Assembly: GCF_023100905.1 (NCBI RefSeq)
Contig: NZ_CP064686.1
Coordinates: forward strand, 4,898,001-4,962,000
DNA length: 64,000 bases
Direction: 5' to 3'
Origin: Bradyrhizobium sp. 4
GTDB lineage: Bacteria > Pseudomonadota > Alphaproteobacteria > Rhizobiales > Xanthobacteraceae
Position numbers and translations under genes: made by a program. Shown here one piece after another: positions 25,643 to 34,217 of the stretch; positions within the stretch are counted from its first letter, which is position 1; the number at the start of each line of letters is the position of its first letter. The notes under the pieces were generated by a model, which was given only the letters and a program-made list of their open reading frames with translations, searched no databases and was not told the origin of the DNA.

Positions 25643-26041
25643 TCAGGTTTTTGGCAGCTTCGGAATGCTCTCGGCAAAGCCGTTGAAGCAGGCCAGCCGC
25701 TCGTCCTCTTCCTTGAAGAAACGGCAATCGGCGTACCCCTTAGCCTTCGCCGGCTTGGGCTTCGGCATCGGCGCGATCACGGCGTCGTAGCAATTGAGCC
25801 GGTCTTTCGTGCCATCATCGAGGTCGAGGCAGGCCTGGAGCCGCGCCGCGATCGATTGCGGCTTGCCCTTCGGCGCCGCAGCCGGCTTGGCCGCAGCCTC
25901 CTTGGTCCCTGCCTTGGTGCCCTTGGGCTTGACCTGCACCAACGGCTTGTCCCCGATCATTGGTGGCTTGTCGGCTTGCGCGAAAGCGGAAGCTGAATAG
26001 AGCACCGCGGCAACCGCCAGAATCATCCTCATCTCAGTCAA
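25643..26041 (-). CDS. small secreted cysteine-containing protein
   Basis: A 132-residue protein with a signal peptide (MILAVAAVLYSASAFAQ) and a lysine/alanine/proline linker (KGTKAGTKEAAAKPAAAPKGK). A C-terminal domain has four cysteines in the pattern LQACLDL, LNCYDA, ADCRFF and LACFNG. Two C-x-(n)-Y/F-D/N repeats suggest a disulfide-linked pair of helices. The start may be M1 (26041) or the ATG at 26032. Function unknown. Confidence 0.75.
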   Translation of the reverse strand: MTEMRMILAVAAVLYSASAFAQADKPPMIGDKPLVQVKPKGTKAGTKEAAAKPAAAPKGKPQSIAARLQACLDLDDGTKDRLNCYDAVIAPMPKPKPAKAKGYADCRFFKEEDERLACFNGFAESIPKLPKT

Positions 26042-26124
26042 CCCTCTTTGGTCCCCATGACCGGCCTTCTAGCCTCCCGGCGCGCGGTTTGCCAAGCACC
26101 TTGCGCGCACGGACACGCTTCCGT

Positions 26125-27297
26125 TCAGGCCGGGGCGACAGTTGCCGGCCGGGGCCGGGTCAGGACCACCAGGATCAGCGCCAGCACGACGAAGCCGACC
26201 GCGACGAAGCCGAGCGTATGCAGGAGCTCGCGGGCGAACAGCAGTCCGCCGACGGCAGAGCCGACCGCCTGGCCGATATAGAGGACGGAGGTGTTGAGTG
26301 CGACGGTCGCCGATGCCAGCGACGGTGCGGCCGAGACCAGCCGCACCTGCTGCATCGAATTGGTCGAGGCAAAGCCGAGGCCCCAGATCGCGACCGCACC
26401 CGCCATCAACGCGAGCGTGCCGGCGCCGAGCGCCCAGCCGGTGATCCCCGCAAGCAGCAGGCACGTGAACAGCAGCGAGGTACGATAGGGTCCCGAGGTG
26501 TCGACGATGCGGGTCGCAATGACAACGCCGAGGAAGCCGCAGACCCCATAGAGAGCGAACACCATGCCGATCGCATCGGGCCCTGCGCCGGTCAGCTTGT
26601 TGAGCAACGGCCCCATGAAGGTGAACACCACGAACTGCCCGGACATCTGCAACATCGTGATCGCAAGCAGCAGCAGGATCGTCCTGTTGCGACCGACCGC
26701 GCTCCAGGTCTTCAGATCCACGGGCGTGCCCTTCAAGCCCGCCGGCAGTCGCATCAGCAACAGCAGGAAGCTGACGCAGCCGAGCGCGCCGATCCCGCCA
26801 TAGGCCGCGCGCCAGCCATAGCGGCTGGCGATGAAGGTGATCAGCGGCAGGCCGACGGCGGCAGCGAGCGACCAGCCGAGAAAGATGTAGGCAATCGTGC
26901 TGCCGCGACGCTCCACCGGCACGATCAACGCCGCCGTACCGGCGGCCTGCGGCGTGTAGAGCGCGCCGACCGCGAGCATCACCAGGCGGATGACGAGGAG
27001 GCCTGCATAATCGGGCGCAAAGGCAGAGGCGAGATTGCCAAAAGCGAGCACCGCGAGCGTCGTGGTGAGCAGCGTCCGGCGTTCGATCCGGCTGGTGAGC
27101 CAGGCCGTCAGCGGCGAGCCGATGCACAGGATGACAGCCCCGAAGGTGATCAGGAGCGCGGCCGCATGGATGCTGACGTCGAGCCCCGTCGCCAATTCCG
27201 GCAGCATGCCCGCCGGTGCCAAGACCGAGCAGCCGGTGACGAGATTGCCGAGCATCAGGGCGGTTGGCGCGAAACGGCCGGCGCGTGCATTTTCCAT
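26125..27297 (-). CDS. MFS transporter
   Basis: A 390-residue, 12-helix major facilitator. The loop 2-3 signature is present as GSPLTAWLTSRIERRTLL, and a proline-containing helix 5 (FLGWSLAAAVGLPLITF) suits the drug:proton antiporter DHA1 group. The chosen ATG at 27297 opens just before helix 1 (MENARAGRFAPTALM). The open frame continues upstream for another 1325 codons, but only as antisense of the following genes. The substrate is unknown. It is divergent from thrS. Confidence 0.9.
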   Translation of the reverse strand: MENARAGRFAPTALMLGNLVTGCSVLAPAGMLPELATGLDVSIHAAALLITFGAVILCIGSPLTAWLTSRIERRTLLTTTLAVLAFGNLASAFAPDYAGLLVIRLVMLAVGALYTPQAAGTAALIVPVERRGSTIAYIFLGWSLAAAVGLPLITFIASRYGWRAAYGGIGALGCVSFLLLLMRLPAGLKGTPVDLKTWSAVGRNRTILLLLAITMLQMSGQFVVFTFMGPLLNKLTGAGPDAIGMVFALYGVCGFLGVVIATRIVDTSGPYRTSLLFTCLLLAGITGWALGAGTLALMAGAVAIWGLGFASTNSMQQVRLVSAAPSLASATVALNTSVLYIGQAVGSAVGGLLFARELLHTLGFVAVGFVVLALILVVLTRPRPATVAPA

Positions 27298-27483
27298 GCA
27301 AACGCATGTAGAGCGGGCTTGCGACCAGTTAAAGGGCGTTGCCCGGAATAGTTCGTGCAGCGCCCCCGCTTTTGCGCGCCGGTTTCTTGGAAATGCCGGA
27401 TTGCGCAGGCCGAATCGCCTGATATATCGCTCGTTCCCGCTTACCTGCGCTCGTTCGCAGGAGTGAGCCTCAGGAGACACGCC

Positions 27484-29577
27484 ATGACCGACCAGCCCAA
27501 CGACCAATCCAAGGACCTGTCCAAGGACCAGTCCAAGTCCGAGCAGCCCAAATCCGAATCCGGCTTCCAGTACAGCCTGAGCAATTTGAGACCCGTGACC
27601 CCGCCGGAAAAAATCACCCTCACCTTCCCCGACGGCGCCCGGCGCGAATACGCCAAGAGCATCACCGGCCTCGAACTCGCCAAAGGCATTTCGCCGTCGC
27701 TGGCCAAGCGCACGGTCGCGATGGCGCTCGACGGCGTGGTCTCCGACCTCGACGACGCAATCGAAGCCGATGCCAGGATCGAGCTGATCAACCGCGACGA
27801 TCCGCGCGCGCTCGAGCTGATCCGCCATGACTGCGCCCACGTGCTTGCCGAAGCCGTGCAGACGCTGTGGCCGGGCACCCAGGTCACCATCGGCCCCGTG
27901 ATCGAGAACGGCTTCTATTACGATTTCTTCCGCAACGAGCCGTTCACGCCGGAAGACTTTGCCGCGATCGAGAAAAAGATGCGCGAGCTCATCGCGCGCG
28001 ACAAACCCTTTACGAAGGAGGTTTGGGATCGCGAAAAGACCAAACAGGTGTTTCGCGACAAGGGCGAGGCGTTCAAGGTCGAGCTGGTCGACGCCATTCC
28101 CGGCAACGAGCCGATCAAGATCTATTACCAGGGCGACTGGTTCGATCTCTGCCGCGGCCCGCACATGACCTCGACCGGCAAGGTCGGCAACGCCTTCAAG
28201 CTGATGAAGGTGGCCGGCGCCTATTGGCGCGGCGACAGCAACAACCCGATGCTGACCCGCATCTACGGTACGGCGTTCGCCAAGCAGGAGGACCTCGACG
28301 CTTATCTGAAGCAGATCGAGGAAGCGGAGAAGCGCGACCATCGCAAGCTCGGGCGCGAGCTCGACCTCTTCCATTTCCAGGAGGAAGGCCCGGGCGTCGT
28401 GTTCTGGCACGCCAAGGGCTGGACCATCTTCCAGCAGCTGATCGCCTATATGCGCCGGCGCCTGGCCGGCGACTATAGCGAGGTCAACGCCCCGCAGATC
28501 CTCGACAAGTCGCTGTGGGAGACCTCCGGCCATTGGGGCTGGTACCGCGAGAACATGTTCGCGGCGCAGTCGGCCGGCGAGGAGGCCGAGGACAAGCGCT
28601 GGTTCGCGCTGAAGCCGATGAACTGCCCGGGCCACGTGCAGATCTTCAAGCATGGCCTGAAGAGCTACCGCGACCTGCCGCTGCGGCTCGCCGAGTTCGG
28701 CGTGGTGCACCGCTACGAGCCGTCCGGCGCGATGCATGGATTGATGCGCGTGCGCGGCTTCACCCAGGACGACGCGCACATCTTCTGCATGGAGGATCAG
28801 CTCGCCGACGAGTGCCTGAAGATCAACGAGCTGATCCTGTCGACCTACGCCGATTTCGGGTTCACCGGCGATCTCACCGTCAAACTGTCGACCCGGCCGG
28901 AAAAACGCGTCGGCACCGACGCGATGTGGGATCACGCCGAGCGCGTGATGGCGACGGTGTTGCGTGAGATCCAGTCGCAGAACAATCACATCAAGACCGA
29001 GATCAATCCGGGCGAAGGCGCCTTCTACGGGCCGAAGTTCGAATATGTGCTGCGCGACGCCATCGGCCGCGACTGGCAGTGCGGCACCACGCAGGTCGAC
29101 TTCAACCTGCCGGAACGGTTCGGTGCGTTCTACATCGACCACGACAGCGGCAAGAAGCCGCCGGTCATGGTGCACCGCGCGATCTGCGGTTCGATGGAGC
29201 GCTTCATCGGCATCCTGATCGAGCACTACGCCGGCAACTTCCCGCTCTGGCTGTCTCCGGTGCAGGTGGTGGTCACCACCATCACGTCGGAAGCCGACGA
29301 GTATGCCAAGCAGGTGCTGGAGCAGGTCCGGCGTGCGGGACTTCGGGCCGAGATCGACCTGCGCAACGAAAAGATCAACTACAAGGTCCGCGAGCATTCG
29401 CTGGCCAAGATTCCGGCACTGCTCGTGGTCGGCAAGAAAGAGGCCGAGACGCAGTCGGTCTCGATCCGCCGGCTCGGCAGCGACGGTCAGCAAGTGACGA
29501 CGACGGTGGAGGCCATCGCCGCCCTCGTCGACGAGGCGACCCCGCCGGATGTGAAGCGGGCGCGCGGCGCGGCCTGA
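27484..29577 (+). CDS. thrS: threonyl-tRNA synthetase
   Basis: A 697-residue class II synthetase charging tRNA-Thr. The TGS domain starts near 43 (KITLTFPDGARREY). The editing domain has H115 and H119 in RHDCAHVLAE and a later cysteine in FDLCRGPHM. The catalytic core holds MNCPGHVQIF (zinc) and RYEPSGAMHGL / FTQDDAHIFC. The anticodon-binding domain ends the protein. A roughly 40-residue acidic-basic N-terminal extension with tandem S-K-D-Q units is unusual. AGGAGACACGCC before the ATG fixes the start. Confidence 0.98.
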   Translation: MTDQPNDQSKDLSKDQSKSEQPKSESGFQYSLSNLRPVTPPEKITLTFPDGARREYAKSITGLELAKGISPSLAKRTVAMALDGVVSDLDDAIEADARIELINRDDPRALELIRHDCAHVLAEAVQTLWPGTQVTIGPVIENGFYYDFFRNEPFTPEDFAAIEKKMRELIARDKPFTKEVWDREKTKQVFRDKGEAFKVELVDAIPGNEPIKIYYQGDWFDLCRGPHMTSTGKVGNAFKLMKVAGAYWRGDSNNPMLTRIYGTAFAKQEDLDAYLKQIEEAEKRDHRKLGRELDLFHFQEEGPGVVFWHAKGWTIFQQLIAYMRRRLAGDYSEVNAPQILDKSLWETSGHWGWYRENMFAAQSAGEEAEDKRWFALKPMNCPGHVQIFKHGLKSYRDLPLRLAEFGVVHRYEPSGAMHGLMRVRGFTQDDAHIFCMEDQLADECLKINELILSTYADFGFTGDLTVKLSTRPEKRVGTDAMWDHAERVMATVLREIQSQNNHIKTEINPGEGAFYGPKFEYVLRDAIGRDWQCGTTQVDFNLPERFGAFYIDHDSGKKPPVMVHRAICGSMERFIGILIEHYAGNFPLWLSPVQVVVTTITSEADEYAKQVLEQVRRAGLRAEIDLRNEKINYKVREHSLAKIPALLVVGKKEAETQSVSIRRLGSDGQQVTTTVEAIAALVDEATPPDVKRARGAA

Positions 29578-29610
29578 CATCTGAAATCGGTCTAAACTCG
29601 CTTTCGGTTG

Positions 29611-29645
29611 CGGGCGTGCATTCCTATGTGGGGATTGCACGCCCG
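29611..29645 (+). terminator. hairpin between thrS and nitroreductase
   Basis: Perfect 10-bp arms CGGGCGTGCA (29611-29620) and TGCACGCCCG (29636-29645) with a 15-bp loop. It follows the thrS stop by 33 bp. There is no T-run, so it is a transcript end or processing hairpin of uncertain strength. Confidence 0.5.
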
Positions 29646-29670
29646 ACGACCAGCCGAAGAGGAAACCGCA

Positions 29671-30234
29671 GTGCCCGACGCCATCGAACTCCTGAAGACC
29701 CGCCGCTCGGTCAAGCCGCGCGAGATGTCCGGGCCCGGCCCCTCCCCGGCCGAGCTCGAGACCATCCTCACCATCGGCGCGCGCGTGCCCGACCATGGCA
29801 AGCTCGCGCCCTGGCGCTTCATCATCTTCGAGGGCGATGCGCGCGAGCGCGCCGGCGAGGTGATCGCGAAGGTGTTTGCCCGGAAGAATCCCGGCGCGGC
29901 AGCGGCCGATGTCGAGACCGAGCGCAAACGCCTCACGGATGCGCCGCTGGTGATCGGCATCGTCAGCTTCACCAAGCCGCATCCGAAAGTGCCGGCCTTC
30001 GAGCAGGAATTGTCGGCCGGCGCCAGCGTCATGAACATTGTCACGGCCGCGACCGCGCTCGGCTACGGCGCCTGCTGGCTGACCGGCTGGTTCTCGTTCG
30101 ATCGCGACGTGCTGGACGGCCTCGGCCTCAAGCCGGACGAGAAACTTGCCGGCTTCGTCCATATCGGCAAGCCGACCAGGCCGAGCGAGGATCGTCCGCG
30201 ACCGGTCCTTTCTGAAATCGTGACGCGGTTTTAA
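29671..30234 (+). CDS. nitroreductase-family flavoprotein
   Basis: A 187-residue FMN enzyme starting at GTG 29671, with GAAGAGGAAAC upstream. KTRRSVK is the phosphate-binding start of the fold, VPDHGKLAPWRFIIF binds flavin, and ALGYGACWLTGWF is the later conserved block. The length and motifs fit the YdjA-like short nitroreductases. It reduces nitro or quinone compounds using NAD(P)H in relatives; the natural substrate is unknown. Cytoplasmic. Its position after thrS is probably not functional. Confidence 0.92.
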   Translation: MPDAIELLKTRRSVKPREMSGPGPSPAELETILTIGARVPDHGKLAPWRFIIFEGDARERAGEVIAKVFARKNPGAAAADVETERKRLTDAPLVIGIVSFTKPHPKVPAFEQELSAGASVMNIVTAATALGYGACWLTGWFSFDRDVLDGLGLKPDEKLAGFVHIGKPTRPSEDRPRPVLSEIVTRF

Positions 30235-30235
30235 C

Positions 30236-30257
30236 CGAAGGCGTGTTGACGCCTTCG
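30236..30257 (+). terminator. hairpin after the nitroreductase gene
   Basis: CGAAGGCG, loop TGTTGA and CGCCTTCG directly follow the TAA at 30232-30234. The stem is 8 bp with no T-run. Confidence 0.45.
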
Positions 30258-30297
30258 ACGTCTTGCGGCTTTGATCCCGGCAAGGGAGGAAGCCCGG

Positions 30298-31566
30298 ATG
30301 AAGCGTCGTGAATTTCTGGTCGGAGCCGCGCTGCTGGCCGGCACGATGGCGCGAAGCCGCGCCGCCGACATCCCCGCGCCGTCGTCCGACGGGCTCGACC
30401 GTATCACCGCGTATTTTGACAACGAGGTGACGAGCGGCCGGCTGCCGGGCGTAGTGGTGCTGGTCCAGCAGCACGGCAAGCCGGTCTATCTGAAGACTTT
30501 TGGCGTGCGCGACACTAGGACGGGCCTCGCGATGACGTCCGATACGATCTTCGCCATCCACTCGATGACCAAGCCGGTCACGTGCCTCGGCGCGATGATG
30601 CTGATCGACCAGGGCAAGCTTGCGCTCACCGACTCCGTGTCGAAATACATTCCCCTCTTTGCCGACACTAAGGTGGGCCTCGAGGTCACCAATCCCGACG
30701 GCACGCTGAAGGTGGATCTCGTGGCCCCGGTCCGTCCCGTCAACATTGAGGATCTGCTGCGGCACACTTCGGGCATCAGCTACGACTATATCGGCGGCAA
30801 ATGGGTTGAGCAGGCCTACAAGGCCGCCAACATCTTCGAAGGTCAATTCGACAACAGGGAGTTCGCCCAACGAATCGCGAGGCTGCCGCTGGCACGGCAA
30901 CCGGGAACGCTGTGGCGCTACGGTCATTCCACCGACGTGCTCGGCAGCGTCATCGAGATCATCTCGGGCCAGACGCTGTACGCATTCCTCAAGCAGCGCA
31001 TCTTCGATCCGCTCGGCATGAGCAGCACAAAATTCGCGCTGGCGACCGAGGACGAGCTCGCGCGGATGGCGCGGCCCCTGCCGAACGATAACATCCTGCT
31101 CGCCGCCGAGCGCGAGCGCCTCGACCATCCCGAATGGCAGTCCGGCGGCGGCGGCCTGCTCTCGACCATCACCGACTATCAGCGCTTCTCGCAGATGCTG
31201 CTCAATGGCGGCGAGTTCGACGGCAAGCGCTATCTCAGTCCTGCGGCGTTCAAGGCCATGACGACCGATCACGTCGGGCCGGGCTCGGGCGTCGGACGCG
31301 ACTATTTCTATTTTCCGGGCGACGGTTTCGGCTATGGCTATGGCCTTGCGGTGCGGACCGATCCCGGCAACGCCAAACCGCCGCCGCCGGGCTCGCTCGG
31401 CGAGTTGAAATGGGACAGTGGCAGCGGCACCTATTTCGGCGTCGATCCCAAGCTCGATATGGTCTACCTGCTGATGCAGCAGACCCAGAACGAGCGCAGC
31501 CGCATCACGCCCGCCTTCAAGGCGCTGGTCTATGACTGTTATCCGTCCGAGTTACGCCGCCCGTGA
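30298..31566 (+). CDS. exported serine hydrolase, beta-lactamase fold
   Basis: A 422-residue protein. KRREFLVGAALLAGTMA is a twin-arginine signal, so it is exported folded. The catalytic S-x-x-K is SMTK (IFAIHSMTKPVTCLG, about 93-96). The usual Y-x-N position reads YGHS (LWRYGHSTDVLG), a variation seen in esterase members. A late glycine-rich FGYGYGLAV and WDSGSGTYFGVD complete the fold. It is probably a periplasmic esterase or peptidase, not a proven beta-lactamase. It is a different subfamily from the gene at 9267. GGGAGGA lies 8 bp before the ATG. Confidence 0.9.
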   Translation: MKRREFLVGAALLAGTMARSRAADIPAPSSDGLDRITAYFDNEVTSGRLPGVVVLVQQHGKPVYLKTFGVRDTRTGLAMTSDTIFAIHSMTKPVTCLGAMMLIDQGKLALTDSVSKYIPLFADTKVGLEVTNPDGTLKVDLVAPVRPVNIEDLLRHTSGISYDYIGGKWVEQAYKAANIFEGQFDNREFAQRIARLPLARQPGTLWRYGHSTDVLGSVIEIISGQTLYAFLKQRIFDPLGMSSTKFALATEDELARMARPLPNDNILLAAERERLDHPEWQSGGGGLLSTITDYQRFSQMLLNGGEFDGKRYLSPAAFKAMTTDHVGPGSGVGRDYFYFPGDGFGYGYGLAVRTDPGNAKPPPPGSLGELKWDSGSGTYFGVDPKLDMVYLLMQQTQNERSRITPAFKALVYDCYPSELRRP

Positions 31567-31629
31567 AGCGCGCTGGCCGAAATCAGTGAGCAGCTTTGCG
31601 ATCTCGGCGCCGGGCACTTCCATCATCCT

Positions 31630-31709
31630 CGTCATTGCGAGCGCAGCACAGCAATCCAGAATCTTTCCGCGGCGGCAGACTGGATTGCTTCGCTCCGCTC
31701 GCAATGACG
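31630..31709. repeat. palindromic repeat, family A, diverged copy
   Basis: Same sequence family as 14505-14584. Arms 31630-31660 and 31680-31709 differ by a few bases from perfect complementarity. It follows the serine hydrolase stop by 64 bp and may act as its transcription end. Confidence 0.85.
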
Positions 31710-31828
31710 GAGTCTTTGGGTGGCAGGGTCGCGCGTCCATTCGCATTCCGGATCGCAGACACACCTTCGCATCCTCGCGGCGTGTTCGCCCGAGCTTTGC
31801 TTCGTCGTCTCACCCTCAATTGAAAGAG

Positions 31829-31943
31829 GGCGCAGGGAAGACCGGGTGCCGGCTGGCACCCGCGGTCCACTGTGCGAAATTGTCGTAACAAGATTGCACA
31901 GCGGCATACAGGTGAAGCCCAACATCCGGCCTTCCCTGCGCAG
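31829..31943. repeat. structured dispersed repeat, left part
   Basis: Outer arms GCGCAGGGAAG (31829-31839) and CTTCCCTGCGC (31931-31941) are complementary. Inside are GGGTGCC / GGCACCC and CTGTGC / GCACAG hairpins. I recognise the wording from repeats scattered in Bradyrhizobium genomes that are often mis-annotated as small proteins. Its expected continuation appears only at 35261, after the lower-GC segment. Confidence 0.7.
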
Positions 31944-32268
31944 GGGAAAAATAATGATCCATATGGAATTGTAGAGATGCCCATGGAAGTCGTAAGACGT
32001 TGATTTTGCTCGTAATATCCCCATATAATGCCATACACCTGCATTGGCATTCCCACACGCCATTGGGACAAAACCGGGGACACAAACATGGCGCGCAAGC
32101 TCCGTCATTCGAGCCTTGAAAGCCGCAATAAGCGAGCGCGCTCTCAAGTCTGCAATGGGTCGGTTCATTCAGCATTCCGCAGACCAGCCATGACCCAAGA
32201 ACGCCTAAAGTGAACATACTGGACCCTGAATTGTGCGGTACCCTTTTTGCAAGGAAAGCGGGGAATGG
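31944..32268. other. AT-rich non-coding stretch at the left end of the segment
   Basis: No gene supported. It is much richer in A and T than the flanks (for example near 31950-32030) and must carry the promoter of the FixJ-type regulator. No clear operator is seen. Confidence 0.5.
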
Positions 32269-32895
32269 GTGCCGGGGTGCGTTCATATCGTTGACGACGA
32301 TGCCTCCTTCCGCACGGCGATGGAACGTCGGTTGAAGCTGGCCGGTTACGAGGTCGCGACCTATGCTTCGGCAGAGCACCTGCTGGATCGCTTGCCGGGC
32401 GAAGGTCGATCAAGCTGCATTCTTCTCGATGTGCGGATGCCCGGACTAAGCGGCCCGGAACTCCAGTCGCGGCTCAGTGAACTCGGCTCGACGGTGCCCA
32501 TCATCTTCCTCACCGGCAATCCCGACACTCGGACCACGGTGCTGGCCATCAAGGCCGGTGCGGAGGACTTTCTGATCAAGCCCGTCACGTCGGACACGCT
32601 TGTTGAGGCAGTTGAACGTGCGATCACGCAACACGAAGTGTCGCGTGGGCTGAAGATCAAGCTGGATTTGGATCGCGCTCATCTGGCGGCGTTAACGCCG
32701 CGCGAGCGTCAGGTTTTCGACTGTGTCGTTCGCGGTGACACGAACAAGCACGCCGCCCGTTCGTTAGGTTGCACCGAGCGCACCATCAAAGCCCATCGCC
32801 ATATGGTGATGGAGAAGATGCAAATTCAGTCTCTGGCTGAACTTGTATCCATCGCCGAGCGGATCGGCGCTCTTGCTTCCGAACAGACGACCTAA
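32269..32895 (+). CDS. FixJ/NarL-type response regulator
   Basis: A 208-residue two-domain regulator starting at GTG 32269, with GCGGGG upstream. An in-frame GTG at 32233 is an alternative. The receiver has HIVDDDASF (acidic pocket), phospho-acceptor D54 in ILLDVRMPG, FLTGNPDT and FLIKPV. The LuxR-type helix-turn-helix is LTPRERQVFDCVVRG ... SLGCTERTIKAHRHMVMEKM. FixJ-type regulators in Bradyrhizobium respond to oxygen or other cues through partner kinases; no kinase is nearby, so the signal is unknown. It is inside the lower-GC segment. Confidence 0.94.
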   Translation: MPGCVHIVDDDASFRTAMERRLKLAGYEVATYASAEHLLDRLPGEGRSSCILLDVRMPGLSGPELQSRLSELGSTVPIIFLTGNPDTRTTVLAIKAGAEDFLIKPVTSDTLVEAVERAITQHEVSRGLKIKLDLDRAHLAALTPRERQVFDCVVRGDTNKHAARSLGCTERTIKAHRHMVMEKMQIQSLAELVSIAERIGALASEQTT

Positions 32896-33032
32896 GCCAT
32901 TCTCATATTGTTAGCGTTGCCAACGCACGTCTCTTCCGCGCGAGCGGCTGGAGATGGGGTTCCACCGTCCGGAATTGCAACTAACGTCTATCGACCAAGT
33001 TGCCAGTTTGGAGTGTCGGTGACGGGTCAGAG

Positions 33033-33410
33033 ATGTCGAAAGATCGCAACCACGTTTTAGTTGTCGATGATGACCTCGCGATGCTGAGGGCAATAAAAAG
33101 ACTGCTTCAGCAGCACGACTACGAACCCATCCTGTTCTCGTCCGCGCAGGCTTTCAAAAGCCATACCGAATTCAAGAAAGTGGCTTGCGTTATTCTCGAC
33201 ATCCACCTGAACGACGGGTCAGGAATCGAACTGAGACATGATCTTAGAGCCGCAGGTGTTTCAGTGCCGGTGATCTACATGACTGGAAATGACACCCCAT
33301 CCGTTCGAGAGGCTGCCCTGAATTCTGGATGCATCGCGTTTTTAAAGAAACCATTCTCAGTGGAGGAACTGATTGAGCCGCTCAAGAAAGCATCGGCAGC
33401 GCGTTCGTAG
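33033..33410 (+). CDS. receiver-only response regulator (FixJ-receiver-like)
   Basis: A 125-residue single receiver. The acidic pocket is VLVVDDDLAM, the phospho-acceptor is D56 (VILDIHLND), T84 is in IYMTGNDTP and the lysine lies in FLKKPFS (105-106). The sequence is FixJ-like but has no output domain, so it would act by protein contact or as a phosphate sink. It follows the two-domain regulator by 137 bp in the same direction. ATG at 33033; GAG at -6 is weak. Confidence 0.92.
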   Translation: MSKDRNHVLVVDDDLAMLRAIKRLLQQHDYEPILFSSAQAFKSHTEFKKVACVILDIHLNDGSGIELRHDLRAAGVSVPVIYMTGNDTPSVREAALNSGCIAFLKKPFSVEELIEPLKKASAARS

Positions 33411-33428
33411 GTAGCCAACGTCTCGACA

Positions 33429-33668
33429 TCAGAAAAATCCATCGGCCAGCGCGAACAGCGCAGCCGAACCGGCGGCAATCGCGGCCCACGCGCTCCATCG
33501 GCTTTGCTGATAAACCAAGAGCAAGACCTGCCTTGGCTCGTCAATGCCGCTCGCGAGCCCACGCTTGATCTTGCTTCCCTTGCTCAGCCTCATCCGCGCG
33601 GAGATGAACCAAAGGATCGCTGCAATCGCAGCACCGCTCTCCGCCCCGATCTCGCACAATCGCTTCAT
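33429..33668 (-). CDS. small two-helix membrane protein
   Basis: A 79-residue frame on the minus strand. One helix is near 11-25 (SGAAIAAILWFISARM), then a basic loop (RLSKGSKIKRG), then a second helix near 58-76 (WSAWAAIAAGSAALFALA). The positive loop between helices predicts a cytoplasmic hairpin. It is convergent with the receiver gene. No family recognised; the overlapping plus-strand frame is less plausible. Confidence 0.5.
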   Translation of the reverse strand: MKRLCEIGAESGAAIAAILWFISARMRLSKGSKIKRGLASGIDEPRQVLLLVYQQSRWSAWAAIAAGSAALFALADGFF

Positions 33669-34217
33669 GCTATACCGCCCGGGCAGACCTTTTGCGACAG
33701 CCGGTTCCCGCGTTTGATCTACCTCAAGGGACGGCAGAGAACTTACACCGACAGCGGCACAGGCGTCCGGCAGGCATCAGCCCCAAGGTCGCAGGAAGGT
33801 CCCACAGCGCCAGAGCAGGGCTACAGGACACGGGCCAAGCCGCGCCAGCGCAAAGGCCTGTGGGGGGCGGGTTCGGCGAGGCTCTTGTTCTTTCAGAAAC
33901 AAATCGAAAAAGCCGCTAATTTTCCAGCACGTCCGACGTTTTCAAACCGGGCGAAAAAGCCGCTGGACTTCAAATCGTGTGGGCGTTGATCCATGTCAAA
34001 GCGCCGATTCTGCAAAGAACCGTGAATATTCGAACGCGCGGCGGTTCGGCGCGCCGACTTCCCCAACTGCGACAAGGAATAGTTGGCTGACACCATTCCG
34101 CCATCGCTAAGGTCGCGCCGATTGCGGCGTCGATATGCCGGAAATCAATCTCGGCGACGGATCGTCAGCGGCTGCATCAAAGGTGCCCAACATCGGGAAT
34201 TAGCAAAAGGAGAATTC
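33669..34217. other. 549-bp intergenic region within the lower-GC segment
   Basis: Frames here (for example 33504-33989 plus strand) lack ribosome sites and have arginine/proline-rich shadow composition. I see no gene or repeat. The last part carries the promoter and the AAAAGGAGA ribosome site of the secreted protein. Confidence 0.5.

Noticed and set aside
27298..31272. Minus-strand frame open for 1325 codons upstream of the MFS gene
   Set aside because: It is exactly antisense to thrS, the nitroreductase and the serine hydrolase, and follows from high GC third positions. Its composition is not that of a real protein.
31532..31888. 118-residue plus-strand frame, and similar ones in 31583-32379
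   Set aside because: They run through dispersed repeats and encode the arginine- and serine-rich strings typical of mis-annotated Bradyrhizobium repeats.
33504..33989. 161-residue plus-strand frame
   Set aside because: Shadow composition, no start signal, and it overlaps a more plausible two-helix membrane protein on the other strand.
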